Shown in pieces: positions 9,305 through 18,746 of a DNA stretch of 64,000 nucleotides; position 1 is the stretch's first letter; each line of letters begins with the position of its first letter. The translations under genes and the position numbers were made by a program. This DNA is from Marivivens niveibacter (GTDB lineage Bacteria > Pseudomonadota > Alphaproteobacteria > Rhodobacterales > Rhodobacteraceae), in the NCBI RefSeq assembly GCF_002150005.2, contig NZ_MSPP01000007.1, positions 19,848-83,847 of the forward strand, written 5' to 3'. Under the pieces are notes generated by a model. It did not search any database and was not told where the DNA came from. It was given only the letters and a program-made list of their open reading frames with translations.

Positions 9305-10036
9305 ATGACTGACAAAAAATCTGAAGACGCGCCCTCTGGCCCCAGACATGTGGCCATCATCATGGATGGGAATGGCCGCTGGGCCCAGAAACGCGGTCGC
9401 CCGCGTTTGTTCGGCCATCAGGCGGGTGCCCGCCGTGTCCGCGAAATCGTTGAGGCTTGCCCCGAAAACGGGGTGAAATATCTGACGATTTTTGCCTTTT
9501 CCACGGAAAACTGGAAACGGACCCAGACCGAAGTTGCTGGTCTGATGACGTTGTTCCGTCGTTACATCCAGAAAGAGGCGCACGACCTGCACAAAGCAGG
9601 CGTTCGCGTGCGTTTCATTGGTGACCGGATCAAATTAGACGACAAACTGGTGTGTCTGATGGATGATCTGGAACTGCTGACGTCGGGCAATGACAAATGT
9701 CACCTGACCATCGCGATCAACTATGGTGGTCGTGATGAGGTCACCCGCGCGGCAAAACGTATGGCCTATGAGGTTGAGCAGGGCCGTCTGCGTCACGAAG
9801 ATGTGGATGCGGAAACCCTGTCCAAATTCTTAGACACCCATGTGTTGCCTGACCCCGATCTAGTGATCCGCACCAGCGGCGAGGCCCGCATTTCTAATTT
9901 CCTGCTGTGGCAGTCGGCTTATTCCGAATACGAATTTGTAGATACGCTATGGCCTGATTTCACCGCCGAAGAATTCGGCAAGGTGGTCGGAAAATACGGA
10001 ACACGTGACCGCCGCTTTGGCGGAGTGAAAGCATAA
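9305..10036 (+). CDS. uppS: Isoprenyl (undecaprenyl) diphosphate synthase
   Basis: 243-aa cis-prenyltransferase that makes the C55 lipid carrier for peptidoglycan and O-antigen. IIMDGNGRWA holds the catalytic Asp; FAFSTENWKR and RTSGEARISNFLLWQSAYSE are the substrate-binding signatures. Start ATG 9305 gives MTDKKSEDAPSG before the catalytic region; the frame extends upstream inside frr but with no support. It opens the isoprenoid/phospholipid part of the envelope cluster; only 1 nt separates its stop from the cdsA start. Confidence 0.96.
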   Translation: MTDKKSEDAPSGPRHVAIIMDGNGRWAQKRGRPRLFGHQAGARRVREIVEACPENGVKYLTIFAFSTENWKRTQTEVAGLMTLFRRYIQKEAHDLHKAGVRVRFIGDRIKLDDKLVCLMDDLELLTSGNDKCHLTIAINYGGRDEVTRAAKRMAYEVEQGRLRHEDVDAETLSKFLDTHVLPDPDLVIRTSGEARISNFLLWQSAYSEYEFVDTLWPDFTAEEFGKVVGKYGTRDRRFGGVKA

Positions 10037-10037
10037 C

Positions 10038-10841
10038 GTGCGCGAAAAGATTAAAGACAAATGGCGTGACCTTGGGCCGCGCGTGGTATCGGGTTTGGCG
10101 CTTGCGGCGATTGGCGGCACAGCGTTCGTGCTGGGCGGCTTGGTCTTTTTGCTGTTCATTGCCATCTGTGCAGGTCTGATGGTGTGGGAAACGTCCCGCA
10201 TGGCAGCGCCAGAAAAAACAAACCAAAACAAAATCTTGGGCGTCATAGCTGGCGTTGCTGTTTTCGCGGCAATCGTGCTGCCGATGTCCGCCGAAGGTCT
10301 GGTTTTTATCGCGGTTGCTGCCGCGGTTTACCTTAACGCAACGCGCGATCGTGTTTGGCTGTCGCTATATGCTTTGCTGGTGATGGTCGCTTGGGGCACC
10401 ATGTGGTTCCTTCGCGAAGTGTCATTCGCCTATTCGGTTTGGCTGATTTGTGTTGTCGTCGCATCGGACGTTTTGGGCTATTTTGCGGGTCGCACGCTGG
10501 GCGGGCCGAAATTTTGGCCAGCGATCAGCCCCAAAAAGACATGGAGCGGCACAGTCGCAGGTTGGATCGGTGCAGCCCTTATCGGGTTTTGGTTTGCCAA
10601 AGGCGGCGTAGATAACGCATTGGCGCTAGCGATCACGTCGGTCTTTATGGCCTTTGCCGGCCAGATGGGTGACATCGTGGAAAGTGCGCTAAAGCGTCGG
10701 GCAGGGGTCAAAGACAGCTCTAACCTAATCCCTGGTCATGGTGGGCTTTTGGACCGCTTTGACGCGTTGATGTTTGCAGCTATCATCATGGGCGGATTTT
10801 TGGCGGCCGTTGCGCCGTTCGTATCGGCCAAAGGGCACTGA
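10038..10841 (+). CDS. cdsA: Phosphatidate cytidylyltransferase
   Basis: 267-aa inner-membrane enzyme making CDP-diacylglycerol from phosphatidate and CTP. Six to eight hydrophobic helices are visible. The C-terminal signature ALKRRAGVKDSSNLIPGHGG followed by LLDRFDAL is the CDS family motif. It begins with GTG 10038 right after the uppS stop and its own stop overlaps the dxr start (TGATG), which indicates coupled translation. Confidence 0.95.
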   Translation: MREKIKDKWRDLGPRVVSGLALAAIGGTAFVLGGLVFLLFIAICAGLMVWETSRMAAPEKTNQNKILGVIAGVAVFAAIVLPMSAEGLVFIAVAAAVYLNATRDRVWLSLYALLVMVAWGTMWFLREVSFAYSVWLICVVVASDVLGYFAGRTLGGPKFWPAISPKKTWSGTVAGWIGAALIGFWFAKGGVDNALALAITSVFMAFAGQMGDIVESALKRRAGVKDSSNLIPGHGGLLDRFDALMFAAIIMGGFLAAVAPFVSAKGH

Positions 10842-12010
10842 TGAAACGGATTTCGATTTTCGGCGCGACTGGCAGCATTGGCCAAAGCACGATTGACCTG
10901 ATTAAACGCGATCAGGCGAATTACGACGTTGTGGCGTTGACCGGTGGTCGCAATATCGCGCAGCTGGCCGATGATGCGAAATGTCTAAATGCGCAGATCG
11001 CCGTTACTTGTTACGATGATGAACTGCCCGCATTGCGCGATGCATTAGCGGGCACTGGCATTGAATGTGCCGCAGGTACGCAGGCTGTCATTGATGCCGC
11101 AGATCGTCCTGTTGATTGGGTGATGTCATCGATTGTTGGTGCGGCAGGTCTGACCCCTGGTTTGAACGCGCTGAAACAGGGTGCGACCTTGGCGCTGGCA
11201 AACAAAGAATCTTTGGTCACCGCTGGTCCGCTGCTGATGCAAACAGCGCGCGATCATAACGCTACAATCCTACCCGTCGACAGTGAACACTCTGCCGTTT
11301 TTCAGGGCCTTGTAGGCGAAGATCAAGCTGCCGTTGAACGCGTGATTATCACAGCATCAGGCGGGGCGTTCCGTGATTGGCCGTTGGCCGATCTGGCAGG
11401 GGCAACGGTTGAACAAGCTAGTGCGCACCCCAATTGGGACATGGGCCAACGGATTACCATTGATAGTGCGTCGATGTTTAATAAAGCGTTGGAAGTTATT
11501 GAGGCAAAAGAATTCTTTGGCTTCATCCCTTCGCAGATCGAAGTTGTCATTCACCCCGAAAGCCTGATCCACGCGATGGTTGGTTTTCACGACGGCGCGC
11601 TGATGGCTCATGTTGGTGCGCCTGACATGCGGCACGCGATTGGCTATGCGCTGCATTGGCCCGATCGCAAACACCTGCCTGTCGACCGTTTGGATTTCAG
11701 CAAAATCAGTCAGATGACGTTCCGTGCGCCGGACGCAGACCGTTACCCTGCGCTGCCGTTAGCGTGGCGCGTGATGGAAACAGGTGGTTTGTCTGGTGCG
11801 GTATTCAACGCCGCCAAAGAACGCGCGCTTGACGGGTTTATTGATAGCCAGATCGGTTTTTTGGATATGGCGCGGGTTGTTGAAAAAACGCTGGACCGTG
11901 TCGATATCGGAACAGACGGGCGTAATGCGCCTGCGGATTTGGATACCATCATGGCAGCGGACGCAGAAGCGCGCGCCAAAGCGACAGAAATAATGAAGGC
12001 AGTGGTCTAA
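10841..12010 (+). CDS. dxr: 1-deoxy-D-xylulose 5-phosphate reductoisomerase
   Basis: 389-aa NADPH enzyme of the MEP isoprenoid pathway. The NADPH-binding GATGSIGQSTIDLI is at residues 8-21; ALANKESLVTAG, PVDSEHSAVFQ and the substrate loop region TASGGAFRDWP follow. It provides the precursor that UppS polymerises two genes upstream. It overlaps the cdsA stop by 1 nt. Confidence 0.97.
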   Translation: MKRISIFGATGSIGQSTIDLIKRDQANYDVVALTGGRNIAQLADDAKCLNAQIAVTCYDDELPALRDALAGTGIECAAGTQAVIDAADRPVDWVMSSIVGAAGLTPGLNALKQGATLALANKESLVTAGPLLMQTARDHNATILPVDSEHSAVFQGLVGEDQAAVERVIITASGGAFRDWPLADLAGATVEQASAHPNWDMGQRITIDSASMFNKALEVIEAKEFFGFIPSQIEVVIHPESLIHAMVGFHDGALMAHVGAPDMRHAIGYALHWPDRKHLPVDRLDFSKISQMTFRAPDADRYPALPLAWRVMETGGLSGAVFNAAKERALDGFIDSQIGFLDMARVVEKTLDRVDIGTDGRNAPADLDTIMAADAEARAKATEIMKAVV

Positions 12011-12011
12011 G

Positions 12012-13325
12012 ATGTCAGAATTTTTGCCCTTTTTCGGCAGCGCAGGTTTCACCATTCTGGCATTCGTGATCGCCCTGTCGATCATCGTCGCGATCCATGA
12101 ATACGGGCATTACATCGTCGGGCGTTGGTGCGGAATCGGCGCCGAGGTGTTTTCGCTGGGCTTTGGTCCTGTACTGATTTCGCGAACCGATAAACGCGGC
12201 ACCCGTTGGCAGATCGCTGCGATCCCGTTGGGCGGCTACGTCAAATTTCTGGGCGATGCCAATGCTGCATCGGTGGGCGGCACCGCTGGTGGGCGCAACA
12301 CGATGCTGGGCGCACCCGTTTGGGCACGCGCGGCAACTGTGGCCGCTGGACCATTTTTCAATTTCATCCTGACTTTGGTGATTTTCACCGGCCTTGGTCT
12401 ATGGGCGGGTAAAGCGACCGACCCTTTGACATTGCGCAGCGTTCCTGACCTGCCGCCATCTTATGTGCAGGAATTGGAAGTCGGCGATCAGATCATCGCG
12501 GTAGAAGATATCGACGCACGCTCTGTGGCGCAATTTGCGGCGGCATTGGATCAACTGCCCATCCAGCAATCGCTGACCTACACGGTTGTGCGCGCTGACG
12601 TTCAAATGCAGGTGCAGGGGCCTTATCCGAACACGACCGCCGTTCTGTCCGTCACTCATGATAGCGCCGCCGATAAAGCGGGCGTGCAAGAAGGAGACGT
12701 GATCACCGCGATCAATGGTCAGAATGTGTATGCATTTCCGCAAATGGTGGACATCGTAAGCGCATCAAACGGTGATACGCTGGCGTTGGATATCTGGCGG
12801 AACGGCGAAATCGTTCAGTTGGAAGTCACCCCCCGCCGTACAGATTTGCCAACTGCCGATGGTGGATTTGAAACCCGCTGGTTGATTGGCGTATCGGGCG
12901 GCATTTTCTTTGATCCCGAAACCGTGACCCCATCGATTTTCGAAGCGATCAGCGACGCATTTGCGCAGCTGTGGTACGTTTTGGAAACATCCGTATCTGC
13001 GATCTACCACATGATCGCGGGCCAGATTTCCACCTGTAACCTGTCCAGCCCTGTGGGCATCGCGCAGGCGTCGGGTGCGATGGCTGCGGCGGGGCTAACT
13101 GATTTCATCAGCTTTATCGGGTTCTTGTCCGCGGCCGTTGGATTGCTGAACCTATTCCCGATCCCTGTTTTGGATGGCGGCCATTTGGTGTTCCACGCCT
13201 ACGAGGCGATCACAGGTCGCAAACCCAGCGATGGCGCGATGCGTATTTTGATCGCGATTGGTTTGTCGTTGATCCTGACCATGACGCTGTTCGGGCTGAT
13301 GAACGATCTGTTCCTTTGCCCCTGA
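12012..13325 (+). CDS. rseP: RIP metalloprotease RseP (site-2 protease)
   Basis: 437-aa inner-membrane zinc protease. HEYGH in the first membrane helix (about residues 30-34) holds the two His ligands and catalytic Glu. One or two PDZ domains lie in the middle (about residues 120-280; HDSAADKAGVQEGDVITAIN is PDZ-like). FPIPVLDGGHLVFHAYEAI near the C-terminus contains the third zinc ligand (Asp). In E. coli it cleaves the anti-sigma factor RseA in the envelope stress response; the substrate in this lineage cannot be inferred. It precedes bamA as in many proteobacteria. Confidence 0.95.
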   Translation: MSEFLPFFGSAGFTILAFVIALSIIVAIHEYGHYIVGRWCGIGAEVFSLGFGPVLISRTDKRGTRWQIAAIPLGGYVKFLGDANAASVGGTAGGRNTMLGAPVWARAATVAAGPFFNFILTLVIFTGLGLWAGKATDPLTLRSVPDLPPSYVQELEVGDQIIAVEDIDARSVAQFAAALDQLPIQQSLTYTVVRADVQMQVQGPYPNTTAVLSVTHDSAADKAGVQEGDVITAINGQNVYAFPQMVDIVSASNGDTLALDIWRNGEIVQLEVTPRRTDLPTADGGFETRWLIGVSGGIFFDPETVTPSIFEAISDAFAQLWYVLETSVSAIYHMIAGQISTCNLSSPVGIAQASGAMAAAGLTDFISFIGFLSAAVGLLNLFPIPVLDGGHLVFHAYEAITGRKPSDGAMRILIAIGLSLILTMTLFGLMNDLFLCP

Positions 13326-13395
13326 CATTCCCTGATGCTGCCCAGATGTTGCCACAATTGCGCGGCACATTTGGACCCAGATTAGGGAGTGCATC

Positions 13396-13527
13396 ATGCA
13401 AACGATTTCTGCTGGATATCAAAGTCTGTCTTTGCTGATCAATTTGAACTGGGACCGCATCATGTATGTCGCTGCGATTGGCGGGGCACTATGGCTTGGG
13501 TCTGTGGTCACTCAGATCGTCCTGTAA
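13396..13527 (+). CDS. 43-aa membrane peptide between rseP and bamA
   Basis: Starts at ATG 13396 behind an AGGGAG ribosome site at good distance and ends with TAA 13525-13527. The product begins MQTISAGYQSLSLLINLNWD and continues with a membrane helix, roughly RIMYVAAIGGALWLGSVV. The good ribosome site, its own downstream terminator (13563) and membrane character support expression. I know no function. A position between the sigma-E-pathway protease and BamA suggests an envelope role, but this is only inference. Confidence 0.62.
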   Translation: MQTISAGYQSLSLLINLNWDRIMYVAAIGGALWLGSVVTQIVL

Positions 13528-13562
13528 CGGGTTTTTCGCCACATCTATCGGCAAACCGACGC

Positions 13563-13594
13563 ACGCACCCTAAATGGGTGCGTTCTTGTTTTTG
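13563..13594 (+). terminator. Terminator after the 43-aa peptide gene
   Basis: ACGCACCC (13563-13570), TAAAT loop, GGGTGCGT (13576-13583), followed by TCTTGTTTTTG. It separates rseP plus the peptide from bamA, so bamA must have its own promoter or depend on read-through. Confidence 0.8.
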
Positions 13595-13655
13595 ACAACG
13601 CGCATTATTGTGTTTAGGCAAGTTCCCAATGGGGACGTCTGAATTGGTTGGATTA

Positions 13656-15995
13656 ATGCGCCTGAATACTTTGTTTGACAAAATGCCTTCGGGCAAAGCG
13701 ATTTTGAAAATGACCGCGGTTGCGGGGATCGCCGCACTGACGGTTCAGCCGCTACCGTCGCTGGCGCAAAACTTTGCCTTCAATTCCGTTTCGATCGAAG
13801 GGAATGCCCGTATCGAAGACGAAACGATCCTAAGCTATTTGGGCGTGGCCCAAGGCGAAGCTGTCACCGCCGCCCAATTGAACGACGCAGGGCAGCGTAT
13901 TCGCGCAACGGGCCTGTTTGAAAACGTAGAGATCATTCCGCAAGGTAGCCAATTGGTGATCCGCGTTACGGAATTTCCAACCGTTTTTCGCATCAATTTC
14001 GAAGGTAACTCGCGTCTAAAAGATGATGATTTGTTTGCGACCATCCGATCGACCGAGCGCCGTATTTATAGCCCGACCGACGTAGAACAAGACGTTGCCG
14101 ATATCACCGCTGCCTATGCCGCGTCTGGCCGTATCAACGCAGTTGTCACCCCGCGTATCATTCGTCTGCCCGATAACCGCGTTAACCTTGTATTTGAAAT
14201 TTCGGAAAACGGCGTCACCGAAATCGAACGCATCGGTTTTGCTGGCAACCGTACCTTTTCGGATCGTCGTTTGCGGAACGTTTTGACCACCAAACAGGCG
14301 GGTGCGCTGCGTACCTTTATCGGTCGTGACACCTATTCGCCCGAACGTTTGGAATTCGACAAACAGGTTCTGACGGATTTTTATCAATCCCGCGGTTTCC
14401 CTGATTTTATCGTACAAGACGTAGCGGTTCAGCTGACAAGTGAACGTGACGCATTCGTTGTCACCTATAACGTCGAAGAAGGTCAGCGCTATTCCATTGG
14501 TGGTGTTTCGGTCACATCTGAATTGAACGATGTGGTTGATCTGGCAGCGTTCAACGATGTTATCCGTACCCGCAATGGTGATACCTATTCGCCTGTCAGC
14601 ATCGAAAACGACATTTCCCGACTAGAGGATTTGGCAACCCGTCTGGGGATGCAGTTTGTTCAGGTTGAACCACGCATCGTCCGCAACGAGGCGAACCAAA
14701 CGCTCGATCTGACCTTTGCGCTGGTACGTGGCGAACGCATTTTTGTGGAACGCATCGATATCGAAGGTAACAACACCACATTAGACCGCGTTGTGCGTCA
14801 ACAGTTCCGCGTTGTCGAAGGTGACCCATTCAACCCGCGCGCCATCCGTCAGGCGGCCGAACGTATCCGTTCGCTGGGCTTCTTTGCTAATGCGGCTGTG
14901 AATACCCGCCAAGGTTCAGCACCTGATCAGGTGGTTGTGGATGTTGACGTTGTCGAAGCGCCCACCGGATCGCTGTCGTTCGGTGCAAACTACAACACTG
15001 ATGATGGTTTTGGTTTGCTTGCCTCTTTCCGCCAGTCCAATTTCTTGGGCCGTGGCCAGTCGCTGAACCTGTCTTTCTCGACCGCGGAAAGCAATAAATA
15101 TTTCCAGCTTAGCTTTGCTGAACCTTACCTGTTGGGCCGTAACCTGCGCTTTGGTTTGGATACCAACTATGTGATTACCAACAACGAAGGTGCGGATTAC
15201 GATACCGAAACCTTTACGTTCAAACCGTCACTGGGCTTTGCTGTTAGCGAACGCGGCAATTTGCAGACCTATGTGCAAACGCGTTACAGCGACATTACCA
15301 ATGCTGTGAATGGCGAAGTCGCTCCTGAAACCTTTGCCGATAGCGAAGAAGACGGACGTTGGACGCAATCCGTAGGCTACACCTATTCCTTCGACAGCCG
15401 CCGTGACGGTCTAGACGAAGAAACAGGGTATAAACTACGGTTTGGTCAAGAGTTTGGTTTTGGCGATACTCAGTTCGTTAAAACAACTGCCAGCGCGGGT
15501 GCAACGACATCGGTCCTGAACGACGCACTGACGCTGACGGCGACGGTCGAAGGTGGTTATCTACACTACAACAAAGGCGACAGTTCCATTGTCGACCGGT
15601 TCTTCTTGCGTGGCAGCCAGATGCGCGGCTTTAGCCTGTATGGTATGGGCCCCCGTTATTACGACGATAGCGGTGCGACGACGGTAAACGATAGCTTGGG
15701 TGGCAACGCATACGCCGTTGCCCGTCTAGAGGCTGAATTCCCACTTGGCTTGCCAGAAGAATACGGCATTTCGGGTGGTGCGTTTGTCGATTACGGATCG
15801 CTGTGGGATCCAGGCTTTGATTGTTCGGGTGCGAATTATTACTATTGTGATTTCACACCGCGTACGATTGCGGGTGTATCGATCTTTTGGGATACGCCAA
15901 TCGGGCCGCTGCGTTTCAACTTTACCGAAGCTTTGGACGTTCAGGAATTTGACGAAACCAAAGGCTTTGATGTGACGATCTCGACCAGCTTCTGA
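13656..15995 (+). CDS. bamA: Outer membrane protein assembly factor BamA
   Basis: 779 aa from ATG 13656. The signal peptide ends near PSLAQ; mature protein begins with FNSVSIEGNARIEDETI, the first of five POTRA domains (to about residue 430). The C-terminal half is the 16-strand Omp85 barrel, ending in a beta-signal (DVTISTSF). It folds and inserts outer-membrane proteins. The frame is open upstream to 13608 (MCLGKFPMGTSELVGL), but a signal peptide is best formed from 13656. Its stop overlaps the start of the Skp-like gene. Confidence 0.95.
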   Translation: MRLNTLFDKMPSGKAILKMTAVAGIAALTVQPLPSLAQNFAFNSVSIEGNARIEDETILSYLGVAQGEAVTAAQLNDAGQRIRATGLFENVEIIPQGSQLVIRVTEFPTVFRINFEGNSRLKDDDLFATIRSTERRIYSPTDVEQDVADITAAYAASGRINAVVTPRIIRLPDNRVNLVFEISENGVTEIERIGFAGNRTFSDRRLRNVLTTKQAGALRTFIGRDTYSPERLEFDKQVLTDFYQSRGFPDFIVQDVAVQLTSERDAFVVTYNVEEGQRYSIGGVSVTSELNDVVDLAAFNDVIRTRNGDTYSPVSIENDISRLEDLATRLGMQFVQVEPRIVRNEANQTLDLTFALVRGERIFVERIDIEGNNTTLDRVVRQQFRVVEGDPFNPRAIRQAAERIRSLGFFANAAVNTRQGSAPDQVVVDVDVVEAPTGSLSFGANYNTDDGFGLLASFRQSNFLGRGQSLNLSFSTAESNKYFQLSFAEPYLLGRNLRFGLDTNYVITNNEGADYDTETFTFKPSLGFAVSERGNLQTYVQTRYSDITNAVNGEVAPETFADSEEDGRWTQSVGYTYSFDSRRDGLDEETGYKLRFGQEFGFGDTQFVKTTASAGATTSVLNDALTLTATVEGGYLHYNKGDSSIVDRFFLRGSQMRGFSLYGMGPRYYDDSGATTVNDSLGGNAYAVARLEAEFPLGLPEEYGISGGAFVDYGSLWDPGFDCSGANYYYCDFTPRTIAGVSIFWDTPIGPLRFNFTEALDVQEFDETKGFDVTISTSF

Positions 15996-16549
15996 TGCGG
16001 GGCTTTCGTGCATTGATTTTGGGTGCATGCCTTGCCATTGGGGCAGGGCATGTATCTGCGCAAACCCAACCCGTACAGTTGCCGTCTTCGGTGTTGATCA
16101 TCGACACAGAGCAGGTGTTTTCGGGCACAGCATATGGGCAGCGCATCATCGCCGAAGTACAGGTCAAAACCGAAGCCCAAAATGAAGAAAACCGCCAGAT
16201 TGCTGACGCTCTGATTGAAGAAGAGCAAAGCATCGCAGCGCGGCGCGCCACCATGACCCCCGAAGCCTTTCGTGCAGAGGCAGATGCCTTTGACGAAAAG
16301 GTGGTCGCAATCCGTCAGGCGCAAGATGCGAAAGAGGCTGACATTCAGGCCGAGCTAGACGCCCTGCGCCGTGCCTTTGACGATGATGTGCGCCCCATTT
16401 TGGGACAGATCATGCGTGAACGTGGTGCGACGGTCTTGATGGGGCGGCGCGATGTGATCCTGTATTTCGGGGCAATTGATATTACCGATATCGCCATTGC
16501 GACAGTAGACGCGCAATTAGGTGACGGAACTGAAACGTCTGGTGAATGA
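15995..16549 (+). CDS. OmpH/Skp-family periplasmic chaperone
   Basis: 184-aa exported protein. A signal peptide (about residues 1-22, ending GHVSAQ) is followed by SSVLIIDTEQVFSGTAYGQ, typical of the OmpH/Skp N-terminus, then a long charged coiled coil (about residues 50-130). In E. coli, Skp holds unfolded outer-membrane proteins on the way to BamA, which fits the direct overlap with bamA here. Sequence conservation in this family is low, so the assignment leans on context and architecture. Confidence 0.88.
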   Translation: MRGFRALILGACLAIGAGHVSAQTQPVQLPSSVLIIDTEQVFSGTAYGQRIIAEVQVKTEAQNEENRQIADALIEEEQSIAARRATMTPEAFRAEADAFDEKVVAIRQAQDAKEADIQAELDALRRAFDDDVRPILGQIMRERGATVLMGRRDVILYFGAIDITDIAIATVDAQLGDGTETSGE

Positions 16550-16615
16550 CCCTATCTTGCCCACTGGGCATTGAATTGTTAGTCACCACCAAAGGCCGCA
16601 TTAAAGGACTATAGA

Positions 16616-17083
16616 ATGACCGAAGCTGTAACCATCGCCGACATTGATCTGATCCAGCGTATTATCCCCCACCGCTATCCGTTCTTGTTGGTGGACAAAG
16701 TCGTCGACATCAACGGCACACAGTCCGGCAAAGGCATCAAAAACGTCACGATGAATGAACCGCATTTCACAGGCCATTTCCCTGGCAACCCTGTGATGCC
16801 TGGCGTTCTGATCATCGAAGCGATGGCACAAACTGCAGGTGTTATGGTTGGCGCAGGCATGGGCATGGAAGACAAGAACCTTCAGGTCTATTTCATGGCG
16901 ATCGACGGCGTGAAATTCCGCCGTATGGTCAAACCGGGCGACGTTCTGGAAATGCAGGTTGAAACGACCCGCGGTAAACCAGGTGCCAAGGTTTGGAAAT
17001 TCAAAGGCGTTGCAACCGTTGATGGCGAAATGGCTGCCGAAGCTGAATTCACAGCAATGATGGACATGAGCAAATCCGAATGA
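16616..17083 (+). CDS. fabZ: 3-hydroxyacyl-ACP dehydratase FabZ
   Basis: 155-aa hot-dog-fold dehydratase of fatty acid synthesis, acting on the same 3-hydroxyacyl-ACP that feeds Lpx[14 protein letters not shown], the catalytic His in [14 protein letters not shown] and the Glu in [11 protein letters not shown] are all present. It overlaps lpxA by 4 nt, the classic fabZ-lpxA pair. Confidence 0.97.
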   Translation: MTEAVTIADIDLIQRIIPHRYPFLLVDKVVDINGTQSGKGIKNVTMNEPHFTGHFPGNPVMPGVLIIEAMAQTAGVMVGAGMGMEDKNLQVYFMAIDGVKFRRMVKPGDVLEMQVETTRGKPGAKVWKFKGVATVDGEMAAEAEFTAMMDMSKSE

Positions 17084-17865
17084 CCGCAAACATTCACCCC
17101 AGTGCCATCATCGAAGACGGCGCAGTCATCGGACCCGACTGCGTCATTGGGCCTTTTTGTATTGTAGGCCCAGAGGTGAAACTAGGCCGTGGGGTTGTGT
17201 TGAAATCCCACGTGGTCGTTAATGGCGATACGACTATTGACGATGAAACGACCGTCTTTTCTTTTGCTGTAATCGGTGAAATCCCGCAGGATTTGAAATT
17301 CGGCGGTGAAAAGACGTCTTTGGTCATCGGCAAACGCAACCGGATCCGCGAACATGTGACGGTGAATACCGGCACAGCAGGCGGCGGTAGCGTGACCAAG
17401 ATTGGCGATGATTGTCTGCTGATGGCAGGGTGCCACGTGGCCCATGACGCCCATCTGGGCGATCGCGTGATTATCGTGAACAGCACTGCCGTCGCGGGGC
17501 ACGTCATTATCGAAGACGACGTTATCGTGGGCGGTCTGTGTGGTATTCACCAATTCGTTCGCATCGGTCGCGGTGCGATCATTGGTGCGCTGACGATGGT
17601 GACGAATGACGTGATCCCTTATGCCTTGGTGCAGGGCGCGCGCGGCAAATTGGACGGTCTGAACTTGGTCGGTCTAAAACGCCGCGGCGTGGACCGTGCG
17701 GACATCACCGCCATGCGGGCTGCGTTTCAAACGCTCAAGGATGGTGAAGGCGCGTTTCTGGATCGCGCCCGCCGTCTGAACGAAGAAACTGACAGCGACT
17801 ATGTGCGCGAAATGGTCGATTTTATCCTAGGCGATAGCGACCGTAGTTTTCTGACGCCGTCCTGA
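17080..17865 (+). CDS. lpxA: UDP-N-acetylglucosamine acyltransferase LpxA
   Basis: 261-aa left-handed beta-helix acyltransferase, the first step of lipid A synthesis. Hexapeptide repeats run from [20 protein letters not shown] to about residue 190; the catalytic His lies in the [12 protein letters not shown] segment; the C-terminal helical part (about 190-261) is typical. Coupled by overlap with fabZ and lpxI. Confidence 0.97.
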   Translation: MTANIHPSAIIEDGAVIGPDCVIGPFCIVGPEVKLGRGVVLKSHVVVNGDTTIDDETTVFSFAVIGEIPQDLKFGGEKTSLVIGKRNRIREHVTVNTGTAGGGSVTKIGDDCLLMAGCHVAHDAHLGDRVIIVNSTAVAGHVIIEDDVIVGGLCGIHQFVRIGRGAIIGALTMVTNDVIPYALVQGARGKLDGLNLVGLKRRGVDRADITAMRAAFQTLKDGEGAFLDRARRLNEETDSDYVREMVDFILGDSDRSFLTPS

Positions 17866-18746
17866 TGATTGCTCTGATCGCAGGCACGGGTGACTTGCCC
17901 AAAGCATTGGTCGCGGAGCTGCCCGCCCGCGACCTAATTGTCTGCGAATTATTAGGGTTTACGCCTGATCTGCCAGACGACTTTCCACGTTTGCAGTTTC
18001 GGTTGGAAACCTTGGGCACTTTGATCCAGACTCTACGTGATAAGGGCGTGGAACAGGTCTGTATGGCGGGCACTATCCGCCGTCCTGGCGTAGATCCGAC
18101 ATTGATCGATGACCTGACGAAACCTTTGGTGCCTGCAATTATGGCAGCCCTATCAAAGGGCGATGATGGTGCGTTGCGGATCGTTTTTGAACTGTTTGAA
18201 AACGCAGGGATTTCGGTGGTTGCTGCCCACGACATCGCACCTAGCCTGATCCCGCCTCATGGCGTGTTAACGCGCCATGGACCAACAGATCAGCATATCG
18301 CTGACGCTGAAGTCGGTGACCAGATCATCGTTGAAATGGGCCGCAAAGACAGCGGTCAGGCCTGTATCATTCAGGGCCGTAAGTTGATCGTCGAAGAAGG
18401 TGTCGACGGCACCGACGCGATGATCGCTTCTGTATGTGCGGACCCGTCTGACACGCCCGAAAGCGCATTTGAATGGTTTGTCGGCGGTGTTTTGGATTAC
18501 ATCAAAGGCAAAGGTGACGCCCATCTGCCTGCCGAAAACGGTATCCTATTCAAAGCGCCAAAACCTAATCAGGATCGCCGCGCAGATTTGCCCGTCATTG
18601 GCCCTAAAACAGCCATGCGCGCGGCCGAAGCGGGACTGGCCGGCATTGTGATCGAAGCGGATGGCGTGATGGTATTAGACCTGCCACCCGTACGCGGCAT
18701 TCTGGATGCTCAGGGCATGTTTTTATGGGTAAGGCCCCGCACATGA
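17865..18746 (+). CDS. lpxI: UDP-2,3-diacylglucosamine diphosphatase LpxI
   Basis: 293-aa DUF1009 protein. It starts with ALIAGTGDLPKALVAEL and contains the conserved stretches QVCMAGTIRRPGVDP and GPKTAMRAAEAGLAGIVIEA. LpxI is the alphaproteobacterial replacement for LpxH and removes UMP from UDP-2,3-diacyl-GlcN (known from Caulobacter). A location exactly between lpxA and lpxB supports the call. It overlaps lpxA by 1 nt and lpxB by 4 nt. Confidence 0.93.
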   Translation: MIALIAGTGDLPKALVAELPARDLIVCELLGFTPDLPDDFPRLQFRLETLGTLIQTLRDKGVEQVCMAGTIRRPGVDPTLIDDLTKPLVPAIMAALSKGDDGALRIVFELFENAGISVVAAHDIAPSLIPPHGVLTRHGPTDQHIADAEVGDQIIVEMGRKDSGQACIIQGRKLIVEEGVDGTDAMIASVCADPSDTPESAFEWFVGGVLDYIKGKGDAHLPAENGILFKAPKPNQDRRADLPVIGPKTAMRAAEAGLAGIVIEADGVMVLDLPPVRGILDAQGMFLWVRPRT

